NCBI RefSeq assembly: GCF_049446155.1
Contig: NZ_JBMSEE010000002.1
Coordinates: forward strand, 707,695 to 771,694
DNA length: 64,000 bases
Source of the DNA: Rivibacter sp049446155
GTDB taxonomy: Bacteria > Pseudomonadota > Gammaproteobacteria > Burkholderiales > Burkholderiaceae_C
Direction: 5' to 3'
Part shown: in pieces, positions 1-6,753 of the stretch
Numbering within the stretch: the stretch's first letter is position 1
How the letters are laid out: each line of letters starts with the position of its first letter
Position numbers and translations under genes: made by a program
Notes under the pieces: model-generated
The model's input: only the letters and a program-made list of their open reading frames with translations
What the model was told of the DNA's origin: nothing
Database searches by the model: none

Positions 1-179
1 AGGCCGCCAAGGCCTCCGGCAAGCAGCCGGCGGCCACCGCCAAGGCGCCGGGCCTGGACAGCCACAAGCTCGGCGCCGGCGAGGGCGATCCGGCCTCGGT
101 GGCCAAGATGAGCGACAAGGACTTCGCCGCCCTGTCGGAAGAGCAGAAGGCGCGCCTGCGCGGCGACTTCTTGGAGTGA
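1..179 (+). CDS. Probable phage scaffold protein, C-terminal end (partial)
   Basis: The reading frame is open from base 3 and ends at a TGA; the N-terminus lies outside the window. The visible 58 residues are Ala/Lys-rich and low in complexity, then end in a short charged helix with MSDKDFAALSEEQKARL. A flexible, charged tail just before the major capsid gene is the usual context of a capsid scaffold protein, whose C-terminus contacts the coat protein. The assignment rests on position and composition, since no catalytic motif is visible. It could instead be another head-assembly protein. Confidence 0.5.
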   Translation, partial: AAKASGKQPAATAKAPGLDSHKLGAGEGDPASVAKMSDKDFAALSEEQKARLRGDFLE

Positions 180-183
180 TGCC

Positions 184-417
184 GTGGCTGAACAGACCTA
201 CGCCCCGCCGCCCGTCAAGGGCTACAAGACACTCAGCCAAGAGCAGGTCGACCTGATGAATGAGGGCAATTCTCTCGGCCTTCAGGTCCAGGCCTGGATC
301 GAGAAGTTGCGGTCCCGCCCCGACGTTGCACCCTACTGGCTGCTCGTCGGCGAGACCGACATGAGCAAAGGCCTCATGGCTTGCATCCGCGCTATTACCC
401 AGCCGGAGGGCCTATGA
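184..417 (+). CDS. acb2: Acb2-family cyclic-nucleotide sponge (anti-CBASS candidate)
   Basis: This is a 77-residue protein with a GTG start, preceded by GGAG seven bases upstream. It has the two-part pattern of the Acb2/Tad1 hairpin domain family: an N-terminal GYKTLSQEQVDLMNE segment with a helix rich in conserved positions, then a C-terminal W-x(4)-GETDMSKGLMACIRAI block. Family members form hexamers that bind 3',3'-cGAMP and related cyclic oligonucleotides, so the CBASS effector is not activated. Length fits the family, which is usually 70-100 residues. It lies between the scaffold and capsid genes and overlaps the next gene by an ATGA, so the two are probably translated together. The Lys usually found in the NEIK segment appears to be Asn here. 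Function is inferred from family resemblance only. Confidence 0.72.
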   Translation: MAEQTYAPPPVKGYKTLSQEQVDLMNEGNSLGLQVQAWIEKLRSRPDVAPYWLLVGETDMSKGLMACIRAITQPEGL

Positions 418-653
418 CCACACCCCGCCTCATGAACTTCGGCGCGGCGCTGTTCTCCCTCGAGAACGGCGCGCGCGTCGCGCGCAACGGCTGGAACGGG
501 AAAGGCATGTGGCTCGAGCTGCAGGCCCCCGACGAGCACAGCAAGATGAGCCTGCCGTACATCTTCATGTTTACGGCCCAGGGCGACCGCGTGCCATGGG
601 TCGCCAGCCACAGCGACATGCTGTCGCGCGACTGGGTGCTCGTTGATCGTTGA
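414..653 (+). CDS. tad2: Tad2-like (DUF2829) anti-Thoeris protein
   Basis: This is a 79-residue protein whose ATG overlaps the stop of the upstream gene (ATGA). It contains nearly the full DUF2829/Tad2 signature in order: MNFGAAL near the N-terminus, RNGWNGKGMWLEL, a LPYIFM strand, VPW-x-ASHSDML and the final RDW. Tad2 proteins are small phage-encoded sponges that capture the gcADPR messenger of Thoeris; some members also bind CBASS messengers. The protein has no signal peptide or membrane segment, so it would act in the cytoplasm. An earlier in-frame ATG at 381 would bury the start inside the upstream gene and is less likely. The family call is strong; the ligand is not known. Confidence 0.85.
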   Translation: MTTPRLMNFGAALFSLENGARVARNGWNGKGMWLELQAPDEHSKMSLPYIFMFTAQGDRVPWVASHSDMLSRDWVLVDR

Positions 654-678
654 CACTCAACGTAGAACGGCGTAGAGT
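650..678 (+). promoter_or_regulatory. Sigma-70-type promoter for the capsid operon
   Basis: A perfect TTGACA (650-655) is followed after 17 bases by TAGAGT (673-678). The -35 box overlaps the stop codon of the Tad2-like gene, and the -10 box overlaps the second unit of the phage 10-bp repeat. It would start transcription about 245 bases upstream of the major capsid start. It would let capsid expression be set separately from the anti-defence pair. Confidence 0.65.
657..676 (+). promoter_or_regulatory. Phage tandem 10-bp motif, site A
   Basis: Two adjacent 10-bp units, TCAACGTAGA and ACGGCGTAGA, lie end to end so that CGTAGA recurs exactly one helical turn apart. This is one of seven such sites in the prophage. 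It overlaps the spacer and -10 region of the capsid promoter, where a bound protein would affect polymerase. Confidence 0.55.
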
Positions 679-682
679 ACAA

Positions 683-751
683 ATCACGCGGTGCCCTCCC
701 CACCGCGGTTGCGTGTGATCTCCCTCCCATCCCCCGGCCCAGCGCCGGGGG
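683..751 (+). other. Structured 5' leader of the capsid mRNA
   Basis: The 5' leader between the promoter and the capsid start holds two strong hairpins. The first pairs CGCGGTG (687-693) with CACCGCG (701-707) around a pyrimidine loop. The second pairs CCCCCGGC (731-738) with GCCGGGGG (744-751) around CCAGC. Neither is followed by a T-run, so they look like mRNA-stabilising or translation-controlling elements and not a simple terminator. Nothing convincingly coding was seen from 660 to 931. Confidence 0.5.
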
Positions 752-931
752 CTCTTGGGAAGACGACGGGCCGACGCCGTGGGATCGAACGGTCGCTGAA
801 CTCAAGCGGTTCCTGCTCCCGCCCAACGAGCAGGCGGGCCGACTCCGTCGCAGGTCGTTTCACCGCCGCGCCAGCGCATGGCACGCCGCCGGGGCACCCC
901 GGAAGAAACGAACCCACGGAGTCAATTCCAA

Positions 932-2047
932 ATGTCCGCAACCAACTTCGGTCGGCTTCAGTCGGAGCAGATCCTCACCTGGTCGAAAGACGTCTGGCGC
1001 CATGCGCGTCAGATGTCCTTCATCAACAAGTTCCTGGGCAGCGACGAGAACAGCGTCGTCCAGCGCATCACGGAGCTGAAGAAGGACAAGAAGGGCGCGC
1101 GCGCCATCATCACCCTCGTTGCGGACCTGGAAGGCGACGGCGTTGCCGGCGATCGCCAGCTCGAAGGCAACGAAGAGGCGATGAAGAGCTATGACCAGAT
1201 CATCCAGATCGATCAGCTCCGCCACGCCAACGTTCACGAAGGCCGCATGGCCGAGCAACGCTCGGTGGTCTCGTTCCGCAACCAGTCGAAGAACGTGCTG
1301 GCCTACTGGTTGTCCGATCGCGTGGATCAGTTGGCCTTCCTGACCGCCTCCGGCGTCTCGTACGGCATGCAGAACAACGGCGTGGCTCGCGTGGGCTCGG
1401 CGCTGTCGCAGCTGGCCTTCGCCGCCGACGTGAGCGCGCCGACGAACCTGCGCCGGCTGCGTTGGAACGGCACCGCGAAGGCGCTCGAGACCAACGGCGC
1501 GACCAACGCCATCGCGGCGGCCGACAAGGTCACCTGGGGCATGCTGGTCGAGGCCAAGGCCTACGCCAAGGACCAGATGATCCGCGGCATCAAGGAAGAG
1601 GGCGGCGAGGAAACCTTCCACGTCTTCCTGACCCCGCGTGCCATGGCCCAGCTGAAGCTGGACCCGGACTACATGGCTAACCTTCGCGCGCAAGCGACCA
1701 GCACCGGCCGCGGCTCGGAGCTCTTCAAGGGCGGCGCGGTCAAGGTCGACGGCCTGTACCTGCACGAACACCGGTACGTCTACAACACCATGGGCGCCGC
1801 GTCGGGCTCGAAGTGGGGCGCGACGGGCACGCAGGACGGCTGCCAGGTGCTCTTCATGGGCGCTCAGAGCCTGGGCATGGCGGACATCGGCGAGGCCGAG
1901 TGGGTCGAGAAGGAGTTCGACTACGACAACCGCCCGGGTATCTCGGTCGCGAAGATGTTCGGCTTCCTGAAGCCGCGCTTCAAGTCGCTGTACGCCGGCA
2001 ACACCTTGCAGGACTTCGGCCTGTTCTCGGTGTACGTCGCGCAGTAA
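932..2047 (+). CDS. N4-gp56 family major capsid protein
   Basis: This is a 371-residue protein of the N4-gp56-type coat family, which has the HK97 fold. Features of the family are the N-terminal MSATNFGRLQSEQ-like start, the SVVQRITELKKDKKGARA segment leading into an acidic loop, the RSVVSFRNQSKNVLAYWLSDRVDQL helix in two parts, and the C-terminal GMADIGEAEW and KMFGFLKPRF blocks. The ATG at 932 is chosen over one at 878 because the conserved region starts here and GGAG sits ten bases upstream. It would form the icosahedral shell. It follows the scaffold and anti-defence genes and heads the structural operon. Confidence 0.9.
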   Translation: MSATNFGRLQSEQILTWSKDVWRHARQMSFINKFLGSDENSVVQRITELKKDKKGARAIITLVADLEGDGVAGDRQLEGNEEAMKSYDQIIQIDQLRHANVHEGRMAEQRSVVSFRNQSKNVLAYWLSDRVDQLAFLTASGVSYGMQNNGVARVGSALSQLAFAADVSAPTNLRRLRWNGTAKALETNGATNAIAAADKVTWGMLVEAKAYAKDQMIRGIKEEGGEETFHVFLTPRAMAQLKLDPDYMANLRAQATSTGRGSELFKGGAVKVDGLYLHEHRYVYNTMGAASGSKWGATGTQDGCQVLFMGAQSLGMADIGEAEWVEKEFDYDNRPGISVAKMFGFLKPRFKSLYAGNTLQDFGLFSVYVAQ

Positions 2048-2074
2048 TCGACGGAAGAACACAGGAGTTTTCCA

Positions 2075-2470
2075 ATGAGCAACATGACCAACGTCGGTCG
2101 CCAGTACGCGCTGTTCCTCGAGCAGGCCTTCGACTTCGAAGACCTGGCCGCGGCTCCGGTGAAGCTGGCGCCGAAGCTCCCGGTGGGCGCGATCGTGCTG
2201 AGCACGCGCGTGATCACCGAGACGATCTTCAACGGCGCCACGCCGACGCTCGACGTCGGCGTGGCCGGCAGCCTGGCGAAGTACGCCAACGACGCGTCGC
2301 TGGCCGCCGCGGCGGTGGTCAACGGCGCCGCCGTGACGGGCACGCCGCTGACCGCGGAAGAGACGATCGTGCTGACGCCGAACGCCGGTGCCGCGGCCTC
2401 CACGGCTGGCAAAGGCCGCGTGGTGGTTGAGTACATCGTCGTCGGCCGCGCCAACGAGATGCTGCCGTAA
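2075..2470 (+). CDS. Phage virion protein, possible capsid decoration protein
   Basis: This is a 131-residue Ala/Val-rich protein, 27 bases after the capsid gene with a good AGGAG site. It has no enzymatic motif, signal peptide or membrane segment. The C-terminal part (about residues 95-131) alternates hydrophobic and small residues and ends RVVVEYIVVGRANEMLP, suggesting beta strands. Its size and place between the major capsid gene and a terminator are typical of a capsid cement or head-stabilising protein. That role is inferred from position; I do not recognise a named family. Confidence 0.5.
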   Translation: MSNMTNVGRQYALFLEQAFDFEDLAAAPVKLAPKLPVGAIVLSTRVITETIFNGATPTLDVGVAGSLAKYANDASLAAAAVVNGAAVTGTPLTAEETIVLTPNAGAAASTAGKGRVVVEYIVVGRANEMLP

Positions 2471-2487
2471 TCGGTTTGGGGCTTGGC

Positions 2488-2519
2488 GGGGGTCGTCTGA
2501 GGACGCCCCCGTCCTTTTT
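2488..2519 (+). terminator. Rho-independent terminator after the capsid gene pair
   Basis: GGGGG-T-CGTC (2488-2497) pairs with GACGCCCCC (2502-2510) around a TGAG loop with one bulged T, and TTTTT follows at 2515-2519. It would end or weaken the capsid transcript so that the capsid and its neighbour are made in excess of downstream genes. Confidence 0.75.
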
Positions 2520-2553
2520 GCCCCAACCACTTCCCCACCCTAAGGAGAAAACA

Positions 2554-2943
2554 ATGCCCCTGATGGTTTCCCCGATCGCGCGCACGATCGCTACCGAGTT
2601 CGGCCACGTCCTCGCGTTCGAAGCCGGCGTGCCGCAGCACGTGCCGCCCCGCCTGGTCAGCTCCGTGATGGAGAAAGGCGTGGTCCCCGCTGACGAAACC
2701 GCCGCAGTCGAAGTGCAAAAGGTGGTCGAAGAGCCCGAAGGCGTGAAGGCGCCGACGGACCCCGACGAGCGCATCCTGCTGATCGCCGAGGCGATGAAGA
2801 CGCTGGAAGCGACCGGCAAACTCGACTTCACGGCCGGCAACAAGCCGGCGCCGGGCAAGCTCACCAAGACGCTGGGCTGGGAAGTCCACGCCAACGAGCG
2901 CGACGCCGCCTGGGCGCTGATCGAGGCTTCCAAGGCCGAGTAA
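2554..2943 (+). CDS. Phage head-associated hypothetical protein
   Basis: This is a 129-residue protein with a strong AAGGAGA site. Its N-terminal half (PIARTIATEFGHVLAFEAG and VPPRLVSSVMEKGVVP) is followed by an acidic Val/Glu/Pro linker. A helical C-terminal part from about residue 65 has the pattern of a small DNA- or protein-binding helix bundle, including LTKTLGWEVHANERDAAW. It follows the capsid terminator and precedes the adaptor gene by three bases. Proteins at this place in podoviruses are usually head completion factors. I do not recognise the family, so the function is open. Confidence 0.5.
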   Translation: MPLMVSPIARTIATEFGHVLAFEAGVPQHVPPRLVSSVMEKGVVPADETAAVEVQKVVEEPEGVKAPTDPDERILLIAEAMKTLEATGKLDFTAGNKPAPGKLTKTLGWEVHANERDAAWALIEASKAE

Positions 2944-2946
2944 GCC

Positions 2947-3585
2947 ATGGACGCGGGCACCCTGCTCAAGAGCTTCCGACTCAAGGTGCATGACACGAAG
3001 GCGCCTTACCTGTGGTCGGACGCGGAGTTCTACGGCTACGCCGATCAGGCGCAGCGGGAGTTCGTGCGCTTGATCGGGGGCCTGCGTGACAGCCGCAGCG
3101 AGGTGACGCGAGTCTCCGTCGCTGCCGGCGACGAATTCATCCCCCTCGACCCGCGTGTGATCGAAGTGGTCTCCGCGCGCAATGGCGAGGGGCGCCCGGT
3201 CGACGTGATCAGCGCCGGCCACGCCGACGCGCGCGCGACGCCACGAGTCAGCCGCCTGGTCGCACTCGTGGCCGGTGAGGACGAGGGCGGTGTGCGCCCG
3301 GTCGGCATCCCGGAGTTGGACGACACCCTGCAGCTGGTGGTCAAGCGCTTGCCGCTCGAGAAGATCACCGGCGCCGGCGACGAGTTCGAGCTGCGTGACG
3401 AGCACCAAGACGCGCTGCTCGACGGCGTGTGCTCGCTCGCATACCTCAAGCAGGACGTTGAGACGCTGGACAAGAGCAAGGCCAGCGACTTCAAAGCGCT
3501 GTTCGAACAGGCCGCTGCGCGCGCGTTCCGCGAAGCGCGCCGCCGCGCCGGCCGCGGCGGGACCGTGGCCTACGGGGGCCTGTGA
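2947..3585 (+). CDS. Phage adaptor / head-tail connector protein
   Basis: This is a 212-residue protein resembling phage adaptor proteins (DUF6682-like). It has an N-terminal helical region with LWSDAEFYGYADQAQREFVRL, then RDSRSEVTRVSVAAGDEFIPLD and IEVVSA, a basic middle part, and a C-terminal helix pair that ends in a strongly Arg-rich tail (FREARRRAGRGG). Adaptors of this type sit below the portal and link the head to the tail tube. The gene is three bases downstream of the preceding one, and its TGA is shared with the next start (TGATG). Role is inferred from the sequence pattern and gene order. Confidence 0.6.
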   Translation: MDAGTLLKSFRLKVHDTKAPYLWSDAEFYGYADQAQREFVRLIGGLRDSRSEVTRVSVAAGDEFIPLDPRVIEVVSARNGEGRPVDVISAGHADARATPRVSRLVALVAGEDEGGVRPVGIPELDDTLQLVVKRLPLEKITGAGDEFELRDEHQDALLDGVCSLAYLKQDVETLDKSKASDFKALFEQAAARAFREARRRAGRGGTVAYGGL

Positions 3586-4178
3586 TGGCACTCAAGCTGA
3601 ATCTCACCATCGAGCAAGGCCACACGTTCCAGAAGGTCGTGCGGTGGCAAGCGCCGACGCTGGTGTACCGCGCGATCACTGGCATGGCCCGCAGCGGGCC
3701 GGCACGCGTGACCGCCATCGCCCACGGCATCCCCGAAGGGTGGCCCGTTGCCGTCGTCGACGCGCTCGGCATGACCGAGCTCAACGCGGGCAGCCAGCCC
3801 CCAACCGGCTCCGACTTCCGCCGCGCAACCGTGGTGGACGAGGACACGGTCGAGTTCAACGAGGTCAGCTCGGCCAACTTCAAGGTCTACAAGAGCGGCG
3901 GATACCTGGTCTTCCACGCGCCGCTCGACTTGACCGGCTTCACTGCGCGCCTGGTCGTCAAAAGCAAGGTCGGCGGCGAAGTCCTCTTCGAGATGACCAC
4001 GGAGAACGGCCGCATCACGATCAACGAGGGCGACCGGACGATCACGCTCGACATCAGCGCAGTCGAGACCGGCGCGCTCGAGTGGAAGGCGGGTGTCTAC
4101 GACCTCGACCTCATCGCGCCCTCCGGCGCCATTACGCCGCTTCTCGCGGGGGCGGTCACCGTGACGCCTCACAACTGA
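3585..4178 (+). CDS. Phage virion protein with Ig-like/baseplate-type fold (putative)
   Basis: This is a 197-residue protein starting at the ATG within the TGATG junction; a GTG at 3582 would add one residue. The N-terminus has LNLTIEQGHTFQKVVRWQ. The C-terminal half reads as beta strands: FTARLVVKSKVGGEVL, ITINEGDRTITLDIS, and VYDLDLIAPSGAITPLLAG near the end. That last block resembles the N-terminal domain of baseplate or fibre-attachment proteins (BppU-like) in many phages. It is likely part of the tail collar or adaptor for receptor-binding proteins. No enzymatic residues are evident. Confidence 0.5.
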   Translation: MALKLNLTIEQGHTFQKVVRWQAPTLVYRAITGMARSGPARVTAIAHGIPEGWPVAVVDALGMTELNAGSQPPTGSDFRRATVVDEDTVEFNEVSSANFKVYKSGGYLVFHAPLDLTGFTARLVVKSKVGGEVLFEMTTENGRITINEGDRTITLDISAVETGALEWKAGVYDLDLIAPSGAITPLLAGAVTVTPHN

Positions 4179-4192
4179 TCCAAGGACATTCC

Positions 4193-4846
4193 ATGACCGT
4201 CCAATACTCCGCTGCCGTGCGCAACTCGATCGCCGAGGCCGTCGAAGTGGCCTGCAACGGCCAGGCCGTGAGCGCGGGCACGGGCGCCGGCGGCTCGATC
4301 ACCGGCGCTGCTGCGCAACCGAAGCTGCGCCTCCTGACCGGCGCCGCGCCGGCCAACCCGGCCGCTGCTCAGACCGGCACGCTGCTGGCGGAGATCACTT
4401 TGCCCGCCAACTGGATGGCCGACGCCGCCGCCGGCGTCAAGGCTCTTACCGGCACGTGGCAGGCTAACGCGGTGGCCGCCGGCACGGTGGGGTACTACCG
4501 CGTCGTTGACAACGCCGGCACGACCTGTCACGAGCAAGGCACGTGCGGCCAGCAAGTGCAGCTGAACACCAATGCCGTGACGGCGGCGAACGGCAACGTA
4601 CTGAACTTCGCGGCGACGACCGGCGTTGTCGTGGGCATGAACGCCAGCGGCACTGGCATCCCTGCGGGCGCAGTCGTGGCCGCCGTCAGCGGCACGACCG
4701 TGACGCTGTCGCACACGTCGACGGCCGGCGTGGCGAACGGGGCGACGATCGCCTTCACTTACGACATCACCGTCGACAACCCGGTTCTGGCCAATGGTCA
4801 GCAGGTCACTGTGACCGCGAAGACCATCACCGCGCCCAACGCGTGA
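4193..4846 (+). CDS. Phage tail-appendage protein, first of two paralogues
   Basis: This is a 217-residue protein preceded by AAGGA. About the first 120 residues align by eye with the protein at 8554-8994: both have PxLR, LLxEIT, GTxxYYR/FFR and a QGTCG motif at matching spacing. Here the segment after QGTCG carries an extra, Thr/Val/Ala-rich domain of about 95 residues with repeats such as GTTVTLSHTSTAGVANGATI, typical of an Ig-like or fibre module. It is likely an exposed tail appendage. The two copies suggest duplication followed by loss or gain of the extra domain. Confidence 0.55.
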   Translation: MTVQYSAAVRNSIAEAVEVACNGQAVSAGTGAGGSITGAAAQPKLRLLTGAAPANPAAAQTGTLLAEITLPANWMADAAAGVKALTGTWQANAVAAGTVGYYRVVDNAGTTCHEQGTCGQQVQLNTNAVTAANGNVLNFAATTGVVVGMNASGTGIPAGAVVAAVSGTTVTLSHTSTAGVANGATIAFTYDITVDNPVLANGQQVTVTAKTITAPNA

Positions 4847-4854
4847 GGTAGCCC

Positions 4855-6240
4855 GTGGCGCTGAGCTTCGGCGCAGACAACGGCGGCGGAACTCGGTACT
4901 TCACAGCGCCCTTACCAGCGCTGGTTGACGGCAACTGGGCGCTGCTGTGCTGGATTCGAGCGGTGGACTTCACCGGCTCGGGGTTCCAGTACGCCCTCAG
5001 CATGGGGACGCTGGGCGGCGCGAACAGTCTGCACGTCTTCACCCCCGAGGCCTCCCAGGCCTCGGGCAACACGTGGACGCTACGCGCGCTCGGCTCGACG
5101 GGCACCGAAGTCAACTTCGGCATCGGTGGCGCCGGCGTCGAGTTCCCTAACGACGGCGTCGACCGGCTGTGTGTCATCCAGCGCGTCGGCACGAGCCTGC
5201 AGATTTACGTGGTGCCCGAGGGCAGCACGGTCGCGTCCGGCGGCATTAGCGGCTCGACTACTTGGACGACCGGCGCCATCACCGCCGGCACGCTCAACAT
5301 TGGCCGTCGCGCCGACGGCGCCGCAGACCGCGGGTGGCAGAACCCGCTGGGCCAGATTGCGTTGTTGCTCAACGACAGCCTGACCACGGACGAGATCAAC
5401 ACGCTGGCGACGGGCAAGCCGATCACGGCGGTGCGCGCGACAACGGCGATGGACCTGCGATTCCGCACGGACAACGCCACCGAGCCGGACCTGTCCGGCA
5501 ACGGCCGCAACGCTACGCGCGTGGGCACGGGTTTCACGGTCGTGACGGACTTCTTCGCCGACACGACGTATGGGTTCGGCGCCGTGGCACTCAACGGCGT
5601 CGCCTCGCAGGGAACAATGACCACCGCCGCCACCGGAGCGACGCTCTCCGGCAGCACGGTCATTGCGACGATCACCAGCGTCGGTAGCGCCACCGCGCTC
5701 GCCTCTGCGTCCGGCGCCACCGCGGTGGACCGCTTCACGCAGGTCGCGGCGGCGGCCTTCTCCGTCGCGGCGGTCGGCGCCGCCGCACTCGGTGCGTTCG
5801 GCGCCACGGGCGCCATGCGCGCCGAGGTGCAAGCCAGCGCCACCACCACCACCATGGGCGGGTTCGTGCTCAGCGCCAACGCCGGTGCTTTGGTGAATGC
5901 GGGCGGCGGCGGCGCGCTCGACGCATTCGACCAGGTGGCGGCGATCCGGCTGGGCGCTCGAGCAGACGGCGCGTCGGCGCTCGCTGACTTCGCGAGCAGC
6001 GGCGCGATCGCCGCTGAGGCGCGAGCGGCCGGCGGCGCCATCCTCGCCGCATTTGTTTCGGTTGGCCGCATCGGCGAGCGCCATGTTCAGTACGAGCACC
6101 AGGTCGTCGTGATGATCAGCGCACCGGCGATCTACGTACGCCTGCCCATCCCTGAGCTCGCGGTGTCCGCCACGCACGACGACATCGACTGCGCGGTCGA
6201 GCACGACGAGATCGCCGTCACAGCAACCGCCAACCTATGA
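4855..6240 (+). CDS. Phage tail protein with lectin/LamG-like N-terminal domain
   Basis: This is a 461-residue protein that uses a GTG start with GAGGT upstream. Residues 1 to about 215 look like a concanavalin A/LamG-type jelly roll: NWALLCWIRAVDFTG, DRLCVIQRVGTSLQIYV, LNIGRRADG and a LSGNGRNA ending. The remaining half is a very Ala-rich stretch with loosely repeated units (AFGATGA, AFVSVG, ADFASSG) followed by a short C-terminal beta part. Such proteins bind surface glycans as fibres or adhesins. It overlaps the spanin gene start by four bases. Confidence 0.55.
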   Translation: MALSFGADNGGGTRYFTAPLPALVDGNWALLCWIRAVDFTGSGFQYALSMGTLGGANSLHVFTPEASQASGNTWTLRALGSTGTEVNFGIGGAGVEFPNDGVDRLCVIQRVGTSLQIYVVPEGSTVASGGISGSTTWTTGAITAGTLNIGRRADGAADRGWQNPLGQIALLLNDSLTTDEINTLATGKPITAVRATTAMDLRFRTDNATEPDLSGNGRNATRVGTGFTVVTDFFADTTYGFGAVALNGVASQGTMTTAATGATLSGSTVIATITSVGSATALASASGATAVDRFTQVAAAAFSVAAVGAAALGAFGATGAMRAEVQASATTTTMGGFVLSANAGALVNAGGGGALDAFDQVAAIRLGARADGASALADFASSGAIAAEARAAGGAILAAFVSVGRIGERHVQYEHQVVVMISAPAIYVRLPIPELAVSATHDDIDCAVEHDEIAVTATANL

Positions 6241-6740
6241 ACCTCACCGCCCTCATCCCCTGGCCGTACCGCTTCCTGGCGCTGGCCGCCCTCGGCGCCG
6301 CGCTGTGGGGGCACGGCTGGCTCACCGCCCGCGAGTCCGCGCAAGAAGACCTGGACGCCGCGCGCCTGGCCAGCACGCACGTGGTCGTGAAGTGGCTCGA
6401 GCGCGAGGCCGCGCGCGCCGAGAAGATCGTCACCAAGTACGTCGACCGCGTGCAGACCGTCACTGAGACGATCACGCAAATCGAGCAACTCGCCCCGGAG
6501 CTCCGCGATGACCAAGACCTCGCTCGCATTTACCTGCCTGCTGCTGAGCGCGTGCTCCACGACGCCGCCGCCACAGGTGGTGACCCGGAAAGCGCCCGAG
6601 CTGCTCTTGCGGGCGCCGCGCCCGTTGATCTCCTTACCTACACCCGCACAGTCCGCGCCAACTACCAGCAGTGCCGCCTCACCGCCGAGCAATTGACCAG
6701 CCTGCAACAGTGGGCTGACACGGCTGAACCTCTGCCGTAG
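6237..6740 (+). CDS. Rz: Rz-like i-spanin
   Basis: This is a 167-residue protein with one N-terminal membrane segment (about residues 9-25, FLALAALGAALWGHGW) and then a long charged helical periplasmic region. That arrangement is type II inner-membrane spanin. Its identity is confirmed by the lipoprotein gene embedded in the +1 frame within its 3' half, the classic Rz/Rz1 layout. The pair joins inner and outer membranes at lysis to break the outer membrane. No endolysin or holin gene is visible nearby; they may lie outside the window. The start overlaps the previous stop (ATGA). Confidence 0.8.
   Translation: MNLTALIPWPYRFLALAALGAALWGHGWLTARESAQEDLDAARLASTHVVVKWLEREAARAEKIVTKYVDRVQTVTETITQIEQLAPELRDDQDLARIYLPAAERVLHDAAATGGDPESARAALAGAAPVDLLTYTRTVRANYQQCRLTAEQLTSLQQWADTAEPLP
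6508..6696 (+). CDS. Rz1: Rz1-like o-spanin lipoprotein nested inside Rz
   Basis: This 62-residue reading frame lies completely inside the Rz gene in another frame. It begins MTKTSLAFTCLLLSAC, a signal peptide ending in a lipobox whose Cys is residue 16. The mature part is rich in Pro, Ser and Thr (STTPPPQVV), as in Rz1 outer-membrane lipoproteins. Small size, lipobox and nesting together make the call firm. It would be exported and lipidated and then bind the periplasmic domain of the i-spanin. Confidence 0.8.
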   Translation: MTKTSLAFTCLLLSACSTTPPPQVVTRKAPELLLRAPRPLISLPTPAQSAPTTSSAASPPSN

Positions 6741-6743
6741 AAT
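6715..6743 (+). promoter_or_regulatory. Promoter for the second tail block, nearly leaderless
   Basis: CTGACA (6715-6720) is 17 bases from TAGAAT (6738-6743). Transcription would begin around 6750, only a few bases before the ATG at 6754, which lacks a ribosome binding site. A leaderless transcript would explain this. The -10 box lies inside the first unit of the 10-bp motif. Confidence 0.55.
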
Positions 6744-6751
6744 GCCGTAGA
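6732..6751 (+). promoter_or_regulatory. Phage tandem 10-bp motif, site B
   Basis: Two units, CTGCCGTAGA and ATGCCGTAGA, are arranged head to tail with a 10-base period. They overlap the end of Rz, the -10 box of a promoter and the bases just before the next start codon. A protein bound here would block transcription of the following tail genes. Confidence 0.55.
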
Positions 6752-6753
6752 CT

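Noticed and set aside
755..931. Apparent coding frame in the capsid leader (with ELKRFLLPPNEQAGRL)
   Set aside because: It lacks a start codon with a ribosome binding site and runs into the capsid gene out of frame. It may be a coincidental frame or remnant, but it is not supportable as a gene.
860..3591. Long reverse-strand open frames across the capsid region
   Set aside because: They lie opposite well-supported phage genes, are Arg/Ala/Gly-rich and arise from the high-GC third-position pattern. None has a recognisable domain.
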